Shown here: positions 17,878 to 26,922 of the stretch, in pieces
How the letters are laid out: every line of letters begins with the position of its first letter
Position numbering within the stretch: position 1 is the stretch's first letter
Source of the DNA: Tenacibaculum sp. SZ-18
GTDB taxonomy: Bacteria; Bacteroidota; Bacteroidia; Flavobacteriales; Flavobacteriaceae
Length of the DNA stretch: 64,000 nt
Assembly: GCF_002813915.1 (NCBI RefSeq)
Contig: NZ_CP019335.1
Location: 3,455,777-3,519,776 of the forward strand
Direction of reading: 5' to 3'
Made by a program: the position numbers and the translations under genes
Notes under the pieces: model-generated
Seen by the model: the letters and a program-made list of their open reading frames with translations, nothing else
Told to the model about the DNA's origin: nothing
Databases searched by the model: none

Positions 17878-18414
17878 ATGCAAAAAATATACTTAATTCT
17901 ATTGATTTTCTTCACTCTGAGTTTTAGAGAAAAACAAAAAAAGAATATTCCCGGAAAGAAAGAACAAACTGAAATTGATTTAAAAGAAGTAAAAACTAAA
18001 AAAGCTGAATTAAATTATACAACTTCAGTTACAGATGTAGCTTTAAAATTCATTAATGACTACGTTTCTAATTGTAATAAAATGAAAGCGCAGATTGGAA
18101 TTATTGAATTTGTTAATACTCATCCAAATGTTAGTAAAGAATTTAAAACTGAACTGATAAGAATGATTGAGGAAGCTGAAAAAGCAGACCCTGAACATGG
18201 ATTGGGTTTTGACCCGATTTTTGACGCTCAAGATTGCCCTGATGATGGATTTAAACTTTCAGAATTTGACTCAAAAACAAATTACTTAACCGTGGAAGCT
18301 ATAAATTGGAAAGGATTTACAATAACAATGAAAATTAAGGAGCTTGATAATAAATGGTTTGTTGAAGGTTGTGGAGTAGTAAATATCCCAAAAGATAAAC
18401 AAGCAAAACGATAA
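17878..18414 (+). CDS. Hypothetical protein with N-terminal hydrophobic segment (cassette 6)
   Basis: 178 residues from the ATG at 17878; upstream in-frame codons belong to the previous site. A hydrophobic start (IYLILLIFFTLSF) is followed by a Lys/Glu-rich linker and a soluble domain with two Cys (DAQDCPDDGF and EGCGVVN). Probably exported. Family not recognised. Confidence 0.75.
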   Translation: MQKIYLILLIFFTLSFREKQKKNIPGKKEQTEIDLKEVKTKKAELNYTTSVTDVALKFINDYVSNCNKMKAQIGIIEFVNTHPNVSKEFKTELIRMIEEAEKADPEHGLGFDPIFDAQDCPDDGFKLSEFDSKTNYLTVEAINWKGFTITMKIKELDNKWFVEGCGVVNIPKDKQAKR

Positions 18415-18418
18415 AAAC

Positions 18419-18476
18419 TACACACAACAACACCTAAACTGCATTAAAACGCAGCTTAGCCAAACCGTTAGCTACA
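18419..18476 (+). repeat. attC-like site 6 (41-nt class)
   Basis: Left box TACACACAAC, AAC at 18426; compact hairpin CTAAACTGC-ATTAAAAC-GCAGCTTAG; right GTT at 18467. Confidence 0.85.
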
Positions 18477-18482
18477 AGGCAA

Positions 18483-19238
18483 ATGAAACACTTTAAGAAA
18501 ATATCATTTTTAGCTCTCGTTTTAGGTTGGATTGGACAAATAATCACGCACATTATTTGGTCGAACTTGAGATATGAAAGTGCTTCTGGTGGAGACACAG
18601 GAGTTGTGATTTTTTGGTCTTCATTTTTTCTACTAATTTACTACGGACTATTCATCCTTATACCGAGAAAACAAATTGTTAAACTTTCCGAGCACATTGG
18701 AATTTTGAACTTTACACTATTATCTGGCATTTATGCATTAATTGGATTTACAATTTTGATTGGCTGGGGATTTTTAATGTCTAGCAACTTTTTGGGAGTT
18801 TTTATAGATGCCTTTGTTTGTGGACTGATTTTCGGGCTGACTTTTCATCTGATTTGGAATAATAAAAAGAGGAATGAATTAAAGCAAATACACTTAATTC
18901 CAATTCTGACTTTACCGATTCTCTTTTTATTAATTTATTTATTCGCTTTCCCGAAATTATTACCATCACTTGCATATAATGCTGTTCCGCAATATGTGAG
19001 ACACGATATATTAAAAAATACCATTCCAAAATTCAAAGTTGGAGATGAATTATCGGAATTACAAAAAGCATTGCCTGGTGAATTTGAATTTGACGATTGT
19101 TATGGGAATCGAGGTGCAATGTTAGAAAACTTCCAATATGTAATAGAAGTAAATTGTTGTAAAATAGTAAGAATTGAATACGGACCAAGGCAAAAAACTG
19201 GATATACAATGGGCGGAAAAAGAAAGCCCTGTAGCTAA
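18483..19238 (+). CDS. Membrane protein with C-terminal soluble domain (cassette 7)
   Basis: 251 residues. Five hydrophobic segments fill residues 8-170 and a soluble tail of about 80 residues contains CYGNRGAML and NCCKIVRIEYG. Family not recognised. The TAG stop and the TAAC core of the right box overlap (CTGTAGCTAAC), so coding sequence runs into the site. Confidence 0.75.
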   Translation: MKHFKKISFLALVLGWIGQIITHIIWSNLRYESASGGDTGVVIFWSSFFLLIYYGLFILIPRKQIVKLSEHIGILNFTLLSGIYALIGFTILIGWGFLMSSNFLGVFIDAFVCGLIFGLTFHLIWNNKKRNELKQIHLIPILTLPILFLLIYLFAFPKLLPSLAYNAVPQYVRHDILKNTIPKFKVGDELSELQKALPGEFEFDDCYGNRGAMLENFQYVIEVNCCKIVRIEYGPRQKTGYTMGGKRKPCS

Positions 19239-19368
19239 CAATGTATAACCGCAATTACGGCGGATTCGACTACGTCCGAATCCACTCGGAATTACGAGTG
19301 TCAGAGCCTAACCGAAAATTAACGCATAAAAACTCGTAACTGACGGTTATACGAGACCGTTAACTATC
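19230..19368 (+). repeat. attC-like site 7 (GTATAACCGC family)
   Basis: Left box TGTAGCTAAC, AAC at 19237; arms GTATAACCG and CGGTTATAC; inner CGGATTCG/CGAATCC repeat; right GTT at 19359. Confidence 0.85.
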
Positions 19369-19958
19369 ATTGTCGAGAATTATGTGAAGTTCTCTTTTTG
19401 ATAAATCAAAGTCAGTTTCAAAATTGTACTTTTCAACAATAATTCCAGCTTCGTCCTTTTTTTAGAGAACTAAACGTTTTATGGCTTGGATCATTTGCCA
19501 ATCTCCTAATTTCTTGATTGTCGGTTCTTGTTTTGTGTTTGAAAAGTCTCTGGCTCGTTCCGATAACTTAGCTTACTTTTTACTTTTGAGTAGAACCTCG
19601 TCGCATTCTTAGCCAATTCTCGCTGAACGTTCTGATCCGTTCTTTTTCTAAAAAAAGGCTTTATATAAAACTTAAAATGCGCAAACTAAATGCAAGTAAG
19701 GCTATTGACTATTTATCTTTTATTGACTGACAATTGTTCTTGTTTGAAAACCTTTAGTTTTGCATTCTGTCTCGTTTGCTTTCAGTGTAAAATTTTCTAA
19801 ACGCTTTGAATTTTGGCTAGTGTTCTCCAACATTAGTTAACAGCGTGTATAAAAAATTGCTTCTTTCTCCATAAATCAAAAATTATATTTACTTTTAAAT
19901 CATGAAAATGAATGAAAAATTGCTGCTAAAATCATCGCAACTTTTCATACACAATTAC
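19359..19958 (+). repeat. 600-bp geneless cassette, copy B
   Basis: Same boundaries and content as copy A; internal AAC at 19839, next GTT at 19959. No intact gene. Confidence 0.85.
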
Positions 19959-19985
19959 GTTGTATGTCATTTAAATAAAAATATA

Positions 19986-20507
19986 TTGAAGAAATATAAT
20001 TCACCTAAATTAAAGATTAATCTCAAAAATAAAATTATAGATGTTTTTGGAATGGTAGTATTCTTTTTTCCTCTGGTTAATTTTGTTTATCAATTAATAT
20101 TTGGAAAATCGAAGATAGAAACAGACACAATTTTTATCGCTATTTTGATTTTAGCTTTGTTTAGTTATCTTGGAACTGTTTGTTTATATAGGTTTTTTAA
20201 TGGAATTGTAAAAGTTCATTTTGAAGATCAATTTATAATCATAAGTTACCCATTATTAATGAAAAAAATGAATTTTCAATTAAGAGATTTAAAAGGTTAT
20301 TCTATTCATGAAAACTTTGGACGATTTCCTTCAGAATCTTTAATTTTGTTTTTTAAAAATGAAAAGACTATCGAATTAAATAGTCGAGATATAAAAAATA
20401 TCAAGGATTTTAAAAGTTTTTTCAAAAAAAGATTTAAAAATTTAGGAGAATGTTATTGTATAAAAGGTTATGATTTAAAAAGAACATTCAAATTAATGAA
20501 AAAATAA
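19986..20507 (+). CDS. Two-TM protein with PH-like tail (cassette 9)
   Basis: 173 residues from a TTG at 19986. The frame is open further upstream, but that part lies in the preceding 600-bp cassette's site and cannot belong to this gene. Two hydrophobic helices (about 16-34 and 45-65) precede a beta-rich soluble part (VKVHFEDQFIIISYPLL, SLILFFKNEKTIEL) of the kind seen in bacterial PH-like membrane proteins. Function unknown. Confidence 0.65.
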   Translation: MKKYNSPKLKINLKNKIIDVFGMVVFFFPLVNFVYQLIFGKSKIETDTIFIAILILALFSYLGTVCLYRFFNGIVKVHFEDQFIIISYPLLMKKMNFQLRDLKGYSIHENFGRFPSESLILFFKNEKTIELNSRDIKNIKDFKSFFKKRFKNLGECYCIKGYDLKRTFKLMKK

Positions 20508-20508
20508 C

Positions 20509-20588
20509 GACATACAACAAAGCGTAAATTTCATTTTTTGCCGCAGGCGCAACACAAAAAGCGAAACTTACGCAAACCGTTAGCCACA
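20509..20588 (+). repeat. attC-like site 9
   Basis: Left box GACATACAAC, AAC at 20516; arms GCGTAAATTTC and GCGAAACTTACGC; right GTT at 20579; 63 nt between cores. Confidence 0.8.
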
Positions 20589-20602
20589 ATTAAAAAAAGA
20601 TA

Positions 20603-21739
20603 ATGAAGCAGACAATAACAACACTACTCTTCACACTACTATCCTTGACGGTAATGGCTCAAGACGACCTAACAACGGAAATCAAAAGTCTTTATAACAA
20701 TCAGAAGTATGACGAGATTATTGTAAGTCATGCAGCTGAAGCAAAGAAGTACCCAGCAAAAGCTATTTACTACATAGGAATGGCTTATTACATGAAAGCT
20801 GACGACAATAATTGTGTTAAGTACATGGATATGTCAATTGACAAAGACCAAAGCGACCCTGACGCATACTACATAAAGGGTATGACATATAATTACATGG
20901 GGCAATTTGACAATGCTATAAAATCCTTCATAAAAGCCATAGAACTCAATAATACCAGTGGTTACTATTACAGTGGGCTCGGTGATTCTTATCTCAGCCA
21001 AGACGAACTTGACAAAGCACTTGAAGCCTATCAAAAGGCAACAGAACAAGAAAATGCACCAGACAGACCTTTTTCAATGATACCTCAGATTTACAATTCA
21101 CTAAATCAAAAGGACAAAGCTTTAGCGGCATTTTATGTCGCCAAGGATAAAATATCAAAAGAGACTGACTCATATATCAATGTGCTATATAACATCGGGC
21201 TTTTTGAACTACTTGCAGAGAACTATGAAAAAGCCGAGACAGCCTTTACCGAGCTTGTTGAACTCGCACCTAACGACTATCATTCATATGCTAAGCTTAT
21301 TCAAATTCACTACGCTCGCAAACAATATGACAAAGCAGAGCCATTGAAAAAGAAACTTTATGATGCACATAGCGAAGGTCTGCTCAAGGACAATATGAAA
21401 GACATGTTCTGCTTTGACCAATTCAAGTGGAATGACAAACTCATCCAAGTATTTGAAAGGTTTGCAGAACCCGAAGGGAAATTATACTATAAACACCTTT
21501 TCTATGTGGTAAACAAGGACAGTGAAATTGAATACCGCATTCAAACAGAGAATTCTGTAATCTCAGTTGAACTCGGAGGACCTAAGTATGTACTCGGCAT
21601 GGACAAAGGGGACACTCATTCAACATTCAATGTTGGTTTTAATGAGGACTTCAACTATAACTACTTAAAAAGTACTGTTATTGAGATTTTAGAAGGAAAA
21701 TTAAAACCGGGTGCTTCATCAAGACCAGGAAAAAAATAA
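20603..21739 (+). CDS. Secreted TPR protein (cassette 10)
   Basis: 378 residues with a signal peptide (LLFTLLSLTVMAQ) and about six tetratricopeptide repeats between residues 25 and 250 (AIYYIGMAYYMKADDNNCVK, AYYIKGMTYNYMGQFDNAIK, YYYSGLGDSYLSQDELDKAL, VLYNIGLFELLAENYEKAE). A C-terminal domain without repeats follows. Likely a periplasmic scaffold. Base composition is less AT-rich than neighbouring cassette genes, suggesting a different recent origin. Confidence 0.85.
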   Translation: MKQTITTLLFTLLSLTVMAQDDLTTEIKSLYNNQKYDEIIVSHAAEAKKYPAKAIYYIGMAYYMKADDNNCVKYMDMSIDKDQSDPDAYYIKGMTYNYMGQFDNAIKSFIKAIELNNTSGYYYSGLGDSYLSQDELDKALEAYQKATEQENAPDRPFSMIPQIYNSLNQKDKALAAFYVAKDKISKETDSYINVLYNIGLFELLAENYEKAETAFTELVELAPNDYHSYAKLIQIHYARKQYDKAEPLKKKLYDAHSEGLLKDNMKDMFCFDQFKWNDKLIQVFERFAEPEGKLYYKHLFYVVNKDSEIEYRIQTENSVISVELGGPKYVLGMDKGDTHSTFNVGFNEDFNYNYLKSTVIEILEGKLKPGASSRPGKK

Positions 21740-21746
21740 AAATAAC

Positions 21747-21812
21747 TGTGGCTAACACTGTATATAGTGCATACCCTTCGGGATACGCACCATACACGGA
21801 ACGTTGTGGTGC
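21747..21812 (+). repeat. attC-like site 10 (49-nt class)
   Basis: Left box TGTGGCTAAC, AAC at 21754; GTATATAGTGC with loop CCCTTCGGG; right arm GCACCATACAC; GTT at 21803. Confidence 0.85.
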
Positions 21813-21824
21813 ATTTGAGAAACT

Positions 21825-22409
21825 ATGAAAAAAACAATAATATTAATTGGAATAATTTTATTTATTAGTTGTAAAACTGAAAATAATAAATCTGAAAAAC
21901 TCACTTCTGAAATACCTCAAGTGAATGACCAATTTCAGAGTTTTATTAACCAATTTCCTGAAATTAAATTACCAATAAAAATTAAAGGTTGTGAAGATGA
22001 TTTTCAACCATTAACTGAACTGAAAAAGGAAATAAGTTCACCTTATGAAAAAGAACCTTATTATGCTTTTGGAAAGATTAATACAAATGGAGCTTATATT
22101 GCTACAATTAGTCTTGGAGCAGCAGATTGTTTTTTACCAATATTGACAACTTATGAACTAAATGGAGAAAGAATTGACTCAAAAACTATTGCAATTGGTG
22201 GTTGCGGACAAGGACCTTGTTTTGAGTGCGAAGAACTAGTAGAGATAGATGAAGAGTTAAATGTTTACATTGCGAATAATTTAAAGTATTACGAATGCAA
22301 TGAAGATTATGAAGAGATTAAAGGAACAAAAAAGGAAGAAACAATTTATAAAACTGGAAAACTTACACAAAAAGGAAAAATCGAATTGACCAAAGAACTG
22401 AAAAAATAA
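21825..22409 (+). CDS. Lipoprotein, hypothetical (cassette 11)
   Basis: 194 residues, lipobox FISC (Cys16). Mature part has a Cys-rich stretch GGCGQGPCFECEELVEIDEE near residue 125, preceded by a conserved-looking beta region (GAYIATISLGAADCFLPIL). Family not recognised; envelope protein. Starts 22 nt after the left boundary GTTGTGGTGC. Confidence 0.8.
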   Translation: MKKTIILIGIILFISCKTENNKSEKLTSEIPQVNDQFQSFINQFPEIKLPIKIKGCEDDFQPLTELKKEISSPYEKEPYYAFGKINTNGAYIATISLGAADCFLPILTTYELNGERIDSKTIAIGGCGQGPCFECEELVEIDEELNVYIANNLKYYECNEDYEEIKGTKKEETIYKTGKLTQKGKIELTKELKK

Positions 22410-22414
22410 AAACG

Positions 22415-22472
22415 ACACCACAACAATATGTAAAATGCATTAAAACGCATTTTACACTAACCGTTAGCTGCC
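22415..22472 (+). repeat. attC-like site 11 (41-nt class)
   Basis: Left box CACCACAAC, AAC at 22422; hairpin GTAAAATGC-ATTAAAAC-GCATTTTAC with a perfect 9-bp stem; right GTT at 22463. Confidence 0.85.
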
Positions 22473-22478
22473 ATTGCA

Positions 22479-22952
22479 ATGAACAAAATTTATATTCAAA
22501 ATAACTTGATAACTTATGAAAGTGAGTTCGATGGAAGACATAGAGATGGCCTTTGGACCGCGCATAAAGATCAATCTTGGATTTTAGATTTAGAAAAGGT
22601 AATCTCAATCGTAGGAATAAACTGTATGGATGGAGATGATGATAGTTATTTTATTGGATTTATTGATATCGATTTAAAGAAATACTTCTTAAATATTACA
22701 TGGGGAATTGATGGTTTTGAAATAATCAAACCACTAATTGAGGAAAAATTTAAAACAGAATTAACAAAATGGAGGATTCACTTTTATGATGATGCAAAAA
22801 TTCTTTATCCTGAATCTTTAAAAAACGAAAAGTTATACAAAAACTCATTATGGAAAAGTTTAAGAAAATTAATGCTTCTTGATCACGTAGCAGATGGAAA
22901 ATTAAATGATAATATTTTTAAAAAAACGTCAGCTAACAAAGCGTATAGTTAA
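22479..22952 (+). CDS. Hypothetical soluble protein (cassette 12)
   Basis: 157 residues, no signal or membrane segment. Trp- and Asp-rich N-terminal half (GLWTAHKDQSWILDLEKV, DGDDDSYFIGFIDID). Family not recognised. The last nine codons lie inside the attC-like site (KTSANKAYS), so the C-terminus depends on the site sequence. Confidence 0.7.
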   Translation: MNKIYIQNNLITYESEFDGRHRDGLWTAHKDQSWILDLEKVISIVGINCMDGDDDSYFIGFIDIDLKKYFLNITWGIDGFEIIKPLIEEKFKTELTKWRIHFYDDAKILYPESLKNEKLYKNSLWKSLRKLMLLDHVADGKLNDNIFKKTSANKAYS

Positions 22953-23062
22953 TTGCTATACCTTTCTAAACCAAAGGCAAGTGATTTTTTATAAAGCTAG
23001 TGTTTAGCTAAAAAAATGTACATTTAAACACGCAACAAACCATACACAAAACGTTATCTGTA
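22927..23062 (+). repeat. attC-like site 12
   Basis: Left box GTCAGCTAAC (complement of GTTAGCTGCC with one mismatch), AAC at 22934; arms GCGTATAGTTAATTGC; right arm CATACAC; GTT at 23053. Confidence 0.8.
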
Positions 23063-23073
23063 ATAAGAAATAA

Positions 23074-23580
23074 ATGAAAAACTTAATAATAATTATAGGC
23101 TCAGTTTTAGTTGTATTAGGTTGTCAAACCAAACCAGAAGAAAAGCCGAATTTAGAAGGCGACCTATATTATACTTGGTTGAAATTAGGTAGCTTTTATC
23201 AACAACCTGATAGCCTCTATCAAAATTATACCGAGTTAAGAGATAGCCTTGGGATTGAAGAACTTAGAAAACAGGATTCAATAGGAACGTCTCATATTGA
23301 ATTATTAGAAAAACACGATTTAGTAAAAAGTCCCTTTATATACCTTAAAACTGACTCTGATTCCACCTTCATTGTTTATTTGACTGCCAAAGACTATGCA
23401 CCAATTACGGAATACACATATCAGAATTTGATTGATAACAAGCAGAAAGTCAGATTGAAATTAATAACAGAGCAACTGACTGATAAATTACGGATTTGTA
23501 AAAAAGTCATCTCGATTGAGAAAATTGCAGGTAAGACTTTACAAAAACAGAAGAAATTTAAAATAGAAGAATACAGATAA
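23074..23580 (+). CDS. Lipoprotein, hypothetical (cassette 13)
   Basis: 168 residues with lipobox VLGC (Cys17). Mostly helical charged mature part (YTELRDSLGIEELRKQDSIG) followed by a mixed region. The TAA stop is part of the right box TACAGATAAC. Family not recognised. Confidence 0.78.
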   Translation: MKNLIIIIGSVLVVLGCQTKPEEKPNLEGDLYYTWLKLGSFYQQPDSLYQNYTELRDSLGIEELRKQDSIGTSHIELLEKHDLVKSPFIYLKTDSDSTFIVYLTAKDYAPITEYTYQNLIDNKQKVRLKLITEQLTDKLRICKKVISIEKIAGKTLQKQKKFKIEEYR

Positions 23581-23629
23581 CACCACCTAAACTGCATTAA
23601 AACGCAGCTTAGCTAAACCGTTAGCTTGC
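23572..23629 (+). repeat. attC-like site 13 (41-nt class)
   Basis: Left box TACAGATAAC, AAC at 23579; hairpin CTAAACTGC/GCAGCTTAG; right GTT at 23620. Confidence 0.85.
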
Positions 23630-23639
23630 ATTGAATAAA

Positions 23640-24179
23640 ATGGAGAAAATTATAGATAAATATCTTGACGAACTTATATCAATTGAGTTGAATAAACTTC
23701 CAGGACAGATAGTATCGGAAATGTCTGACCCTAATCAAGATAAAAATGAAGAATGGAGAATTTGGAATCCAATTCAAAGCACAGTCACTGATGAGGAAAT
23801 AAAAGAATTTGAATCAAGACTTGGTCACAATCTGCCTGAATCTTATACGAAATTCCTAAAGCATAAGCATTTCTACGAACTTCAAATTGGAGAATGCTCA
23901 TTTTGCGAGCATCCTGCCAGAATTTGGAGAGCTTCACTGTCCGAAATGATTTTTGACGGATATCCAAGAGAGTTTTTAATTGATACAGGAAGAATACCGT
24001 TTGCAAACTGGAGTGATTGGGGATTATTGTGTTTTGATACAACTGTTGAAAATCAAAACAGCGACTATCCTATTGTTCTGTGGGATCACGAAGTTTTTGA
24101 TGAGTTTGAATCAAAGTATTCCAATTTTGACAATATGATTATTGAATTAGATAAATATGAAAAAGAAAACGCAAGCTAA
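23640..24179 (+). CDS. SMI1/KNR4 (SUKH) family protein (cassette 14)
   Basis: 179 residues. Classic SUKH features: TDEEIKEFESRLGHNLPESY followed by Lys-Phe-Leu at about 50-72, then Trp-rich strands (IPFANWSDWGLLCFDT) and an acidic stretch (YPIVLWDHEVFDEFES). SUKH proteins often act as immunity proteins against secreted nuclease toxins or as general binding modules; no toxin partner is adjacent here. ATG at 23640 chosen over a TTG nine nt upstream. The TAA stop lies in the box AGCTAAC. Confidence 0.85.
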   Translation: MEKIIDKYLDELISIELNKLPGQIVSEMSDPNQDKNEEWRIWNPIQSTVTDEEIKEFESRLGHNLPESYTKFLKHKHFYELQIGECSFCEHPARIWRASLSEMIFDGYPREFLIDTGRIPFANWSDWGLLCFDTTVENQNSDYPIVLWDHEVFDEFESKYSNFDNMIIELDKYEKENAS

Positions 24180-24236
24180 CAAGGTTTATAGTGCATACCC
24201 TTCGGGGTACGCACCATACACTAAACGTTACCTGCA
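24171..24236 (+). repeat. attC-like site 14 (49-nt class)
   Basis: Left box GCAAGCTAAC, AAC at 24178; TTTATAGTGC with CCCTTCGGGG loop and GCACCATACAC arm; right GTT at 24227. Confidence 0.85.
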
Positions 24237-24238
24237 AT

Positions 24239-25039
24239 TTGAAAAAAGCATTTTACATATCAATTTTACTGACTTTAGGATTTTGGAACTTTTCATTTTC
24301 CCAAAAAACTGAAGTGGAAAAATATTATGTTCGAGTTGACACAGCTTTTGTAACTGAATTGAAAAAAGCCTATGAAATTTCGACAGCAGAATTAATGAAA
24401 ACTCTGGAAGTCAAAAACGAGGGACGTGAGAATTTAGGATTTGGCTATCAATTAAAACAAAGTGGAAAAGGACTTGGGAGTATGACAATCAATTATCAGA
24501 TTTTATACTTCAAAAACGAAATTGTGTCATATGAACTTACAACACGAATTCCTAACAAATCAAAGAAATTAAAAAAGCTATACAAGGAAAAACTATCCAC
24601 TCTTTTCAAAATTAATGACGACTTTAAAGTGGAACCAATCTATTTCGGAATTGACAACTCAACCGAACCGTTAACTGGAATTGAAAAATGGAATAATGAC
24701 AATCTGAATGAAATAATGAGTCCTTTCTCATCGATAATTTTCGGAACTTATTGTGGAGAAAGTATGACTCTAATGAATAATAGAAAATTATTTGACCAAA
24801 TCATTGAAAGTGGCAATTGCGAATATTTGCTTTATAGTAAAAATCCAGCAACTCGATTAATGGCAGTCGAATTTTATTACTGTAACCTAAATGAATTTAG
24901 TGACTCACAGAAAAAATCGATTGAAACTCGAATTGCGGAATTGAATAGAAAACCAATGCTGACAAGAACTTGTTCTGGCTGCATAATTGGAGGAGAGTTA
25001 ACAGAAAAAATAATAACTGAATTAAAAAACTGCAGGTAA
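24239..25039 (+). CDS. Secreted hypothetical protein (cassette 15)
   Basis: 266 residues from a TTG at 24239 embedded in the leader ATTTGAAAAA; earlier in-frame codons lie in the previous site. Signal peptide KKAFYISILLTLGFWNFSFSQ. Mature region ends with RTCSGCIIGGEL; two other Cys pairs are present. Family not recognised. The TAA stop lies in the box TGCAGGTAAC. Confidence 0.72.
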   Translation: MKKAFYISILLTLGFWNFSFSQKTEVEKYYVRVDTAFVTELKKAYEISTAELMKTLEVKNEGRENLGFGYQLKQSGKGLGSMTINYQILYFKNEIVSYELTTRIPNKSKKLKKLYKEKLSTLFKINDDFKVEPIYFGIDNSTEPLTGIEKWNNDNLNEIMSPFSSIIFGTYCGESMTLMNNRKLFDQIIESGNCEYLLYSKNPATRLMAVEFYYCNLNEFSDSQKKSIETRIAELNRKPMLTRTCSGCIIGGELTEKIITELKNCR

Positions 25040-25167
25040 CAACGTGTATAATTCATTGCTAGTACTCGCCTACTTACGAAAATCCGCGAGGATTTTCTAT
25101 TCGGTTTGTATTTGCTAATTTAGTTGCTGAAACACGCAACGAAACCATACACAAAACGTTGTAACAC
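25031..25167 (+). repeat. attC-like site 15
   Basis: Left box TGCAGGTAAC, AAC at 25038; GTGTATAATTCATTGC and ACGCAACGAAACCATACAC arms; right GTT at 25158. Confidence 0.85.
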
Positions 25168-25168
25168 A

Positions 25169-25798
25169 TCACCCAAAAAACTCTGGTAATAAATTTTGAA
25201 ACTCTCTTTTTCCTTTAAAAGTAAGATAAGGAAACAATATACTTAAGAAAGTGTGTATGTGGTAATCAATATTAGCTAGATTTAATTTATTCGGATATAG
25301 ACTGCCAGAATATAACCAAGTATTACCATAGTTAATCATTCTGTCAGCTAGAAAATCATATTCAAATTCAAAGGATGAATCTATCATCAAATCTTTTTCT
25401 TTCATTTTTTTAAACAACAAAAAACAACCGTTAATTCTTTTTTTATAAACTTCTTGAAAATGCTCTTGCACTTTAACATTTATAGAAAGAAGATTATATA
25501 AATCTGTCCAAAAAAAAGAATAGTCTAACATCCTCTTCATACTTCTTTCAACATCATTTTTAACTTGTTCTATCGAAATTTCAATCTTGCTTAAAACATT
25601 AATTCTTTCATCAAATTCTGCAGCCATCTCAAAATACAAAGCCTCGAAAATATCCTCTCGCTTTTTAAAGTGATAATTTAAGTTTCCTGAACTCATATTT
25701 AGTTTTAAAGCAATCATTCTTATAGTTACTTGGCTATAACCTCTTTCATTAAAAAGAGTTTTTGCAGTTTCTAAAATCAACTTTTTCTTTTTACTCAT
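25169..25798 (-). CDS. TetR/AcrR family transcriptional regulator (cassette 16)
   Basis: 209 residues. N-terminal TetR helix-turn-helix (ILETAKTLFNERGYSQVTIR, then the recognition helix MSSGNLNYHFKKREDIFEAL) with a larger ligand-binding C-terminal domain. The only clearly intact minus-strand gene in the array, divergent from the hydrolase gene with which it shares a cassette; it probably represses that gene and itself. Its stop lies one nt from the left cassette box. Confidence 0.88.
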   Translation of the reverse strand: MSKKKKLILETAKTLFNERGYSQVTIRMIALKLNMSSGNLNYHFKKREDIFEALYFEMAAEFDERINVLSKIEISIEQVKNDVERSMKRMLDYSFFWTDLYNLLSINVKVQEHFQEVYKKRINGCFLLFKKMKEKDLMIDSSFEFEYDFLADRMINYGNTWLYSGSLYPNKLNLANIDYHIHTFLSILFPYLTFKGKREFQNLLPEFFG

Positions 25799-25799
25799 T

Positions 25800-25844
25800 A
25801 GTAAACTTGTCCTAAACTATTATAATTAGTAAATTTGTCCTAAA
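25800..25844. promoter_or_regulatory. Direct repeats in the TetR/hydrolase divergent promoter
   Basis: AGTAAACTTGTCCTAAA (25800-25816) and AGTAAATTTGTCCTAAA (25828-25844) differ at one base and lie 28 nt apart, within the 54-nt gap between the two start codons. They are likely operator or promoter elements bound by the cassette's TetR protein. Confidence 0.6.
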
Positions 25845-25852
25845 ATTACAAA

Positions 25853-26710
25853 ATGAAATCATTATACAAATCAGAATTAGGAAAAAAGGAGATTATGAAT
25901 CTTTATGAGCAAAAACTAAAGGATTTAAATATAGATTACAAATACAAACTCGTTAAAACTAATTTTGGAAACACGAACATTATTATAGTTGGTGATTCAA
26001 TAAAACCACCAATATTAATAATTCACGGTTCAAATGGTTGCGCTCCAATTTCATTGGAAACTTATCCAAATCTTCACAAAGAATTTCAGGTATTTGCCAT
26101 AGATGTTCTTGCACAACCAAATAAAAGTGCTCAAAACAGATTGAGTATGAAAGACAATACTTATGGTCTGTGGATAAACGAATTAATAAAAAAACTTGAA
26201 TTGAAAAATGTAACTATGGCTGGTTTCTCTTTCGGTGGATTAATAATTCTTAAAACTTTGATTCAGAATGAAAGTAATATAAAAGAGGTGTTTTTATCTG
26301 CCCCTGCATTTATAGTAAATGGAAACCCATTGATTGCATTGTTTAAGGTATTTATTCCTATGAAACGATACATGAAAAATCAAAAGACTAAATATCTTGA
26401 AAAATTCTTGCAATCTCTCTTTTCTGAAAAAGATGAATTTGCACTTAATTATTTATCAAAGGTATTTTTGTATTTCAATATGGACTTCACACCTGTTCCA
26501 ATAATAAAAAAAGCAGAAGCCAAATTGATAACAACTCCAATAAGTTTATTTGCTGCTAAGCAAGACATTATGTTTCCTGGAATAAAAATGCTAAAACGTG
26601 CTAACAAAATTTTTCCGTCATTAAAAGAAGCTATTTTATTAGAAGATTCAAAACACGTCCAAAACAGAATTGATAATAATAAGATTGAAAAAATAATATT
26701 AAGAAAATAA
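25853..26710 (+). CDS. Alpha/beta hydrolase (cassette 16)
   Basis: 285 residues with an alpha/beta hydrolase fold: oxyanion-side motif LIIHGSNG (about 56-63), nucleophile elbow AGFSFGGL (Ser near 126), acid in AAKQDIMFPG and His in EDSKHVQN. Substrate unknown. Paired with the divergent TetR gene in the only array cassette with its own internal promoter region. Confidence 0.87.
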   Translation: MKSLYKSELGKKEIMNLYEQKLKDLNIDYKYKLVKTNFGNTNIIIVGDSIKPPILIIHGSNGCAPISLETYPNLHKEFQVFAIDVLAQPNKSAQNRLSMKDNTYGLWINELIKKLELKNVTMAGFSFGGLIILKTLIQNESNIKEVFLSAPAFIVNGNPLIALFKVFIPMKRYMKNQKTKYLEKFLQSLFSEKDEFALNYLSKVFLYFNMDFTPVPIIKKAEAKLITTPISLFAAKQDIMFPGIKMLKRANKIFPSLKEAILLEDSKHVQNRIDNNKIEKIILRK

Positions 26711-26711
26711 C

Positions 26712-26912
26712 GTGTTACAACAATGGCTATAATTAATACGGGGTTAGTGTTTAATCCAAGAGTAAATGTATTTTTATAAAGACCGCCAAATCTTTTGATT
26801 TGACTTTATAACAGAAAAAGATAAAACAAAATAAAAAGTTTTGGCTAAGTGATTAGCCGGAAAATCAGTAATTTTAATTCCCGTACTAACTATAGCCGAA
26901 ACGTTGCCAGTA
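26712..26912 (+). repeat. attC-like site 16 (long class)
   Basis: Left box TGTTACAAC (complement of GTTGTAACA at 25158), AAC at 26719; arms GGCTATA and TATAGCC; inner ACCGCCAAATC/GATTTG element; right GTT at 26903. Confidence 0.82.
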
Positions 26913-26922
26913 ATTTGAAAAA

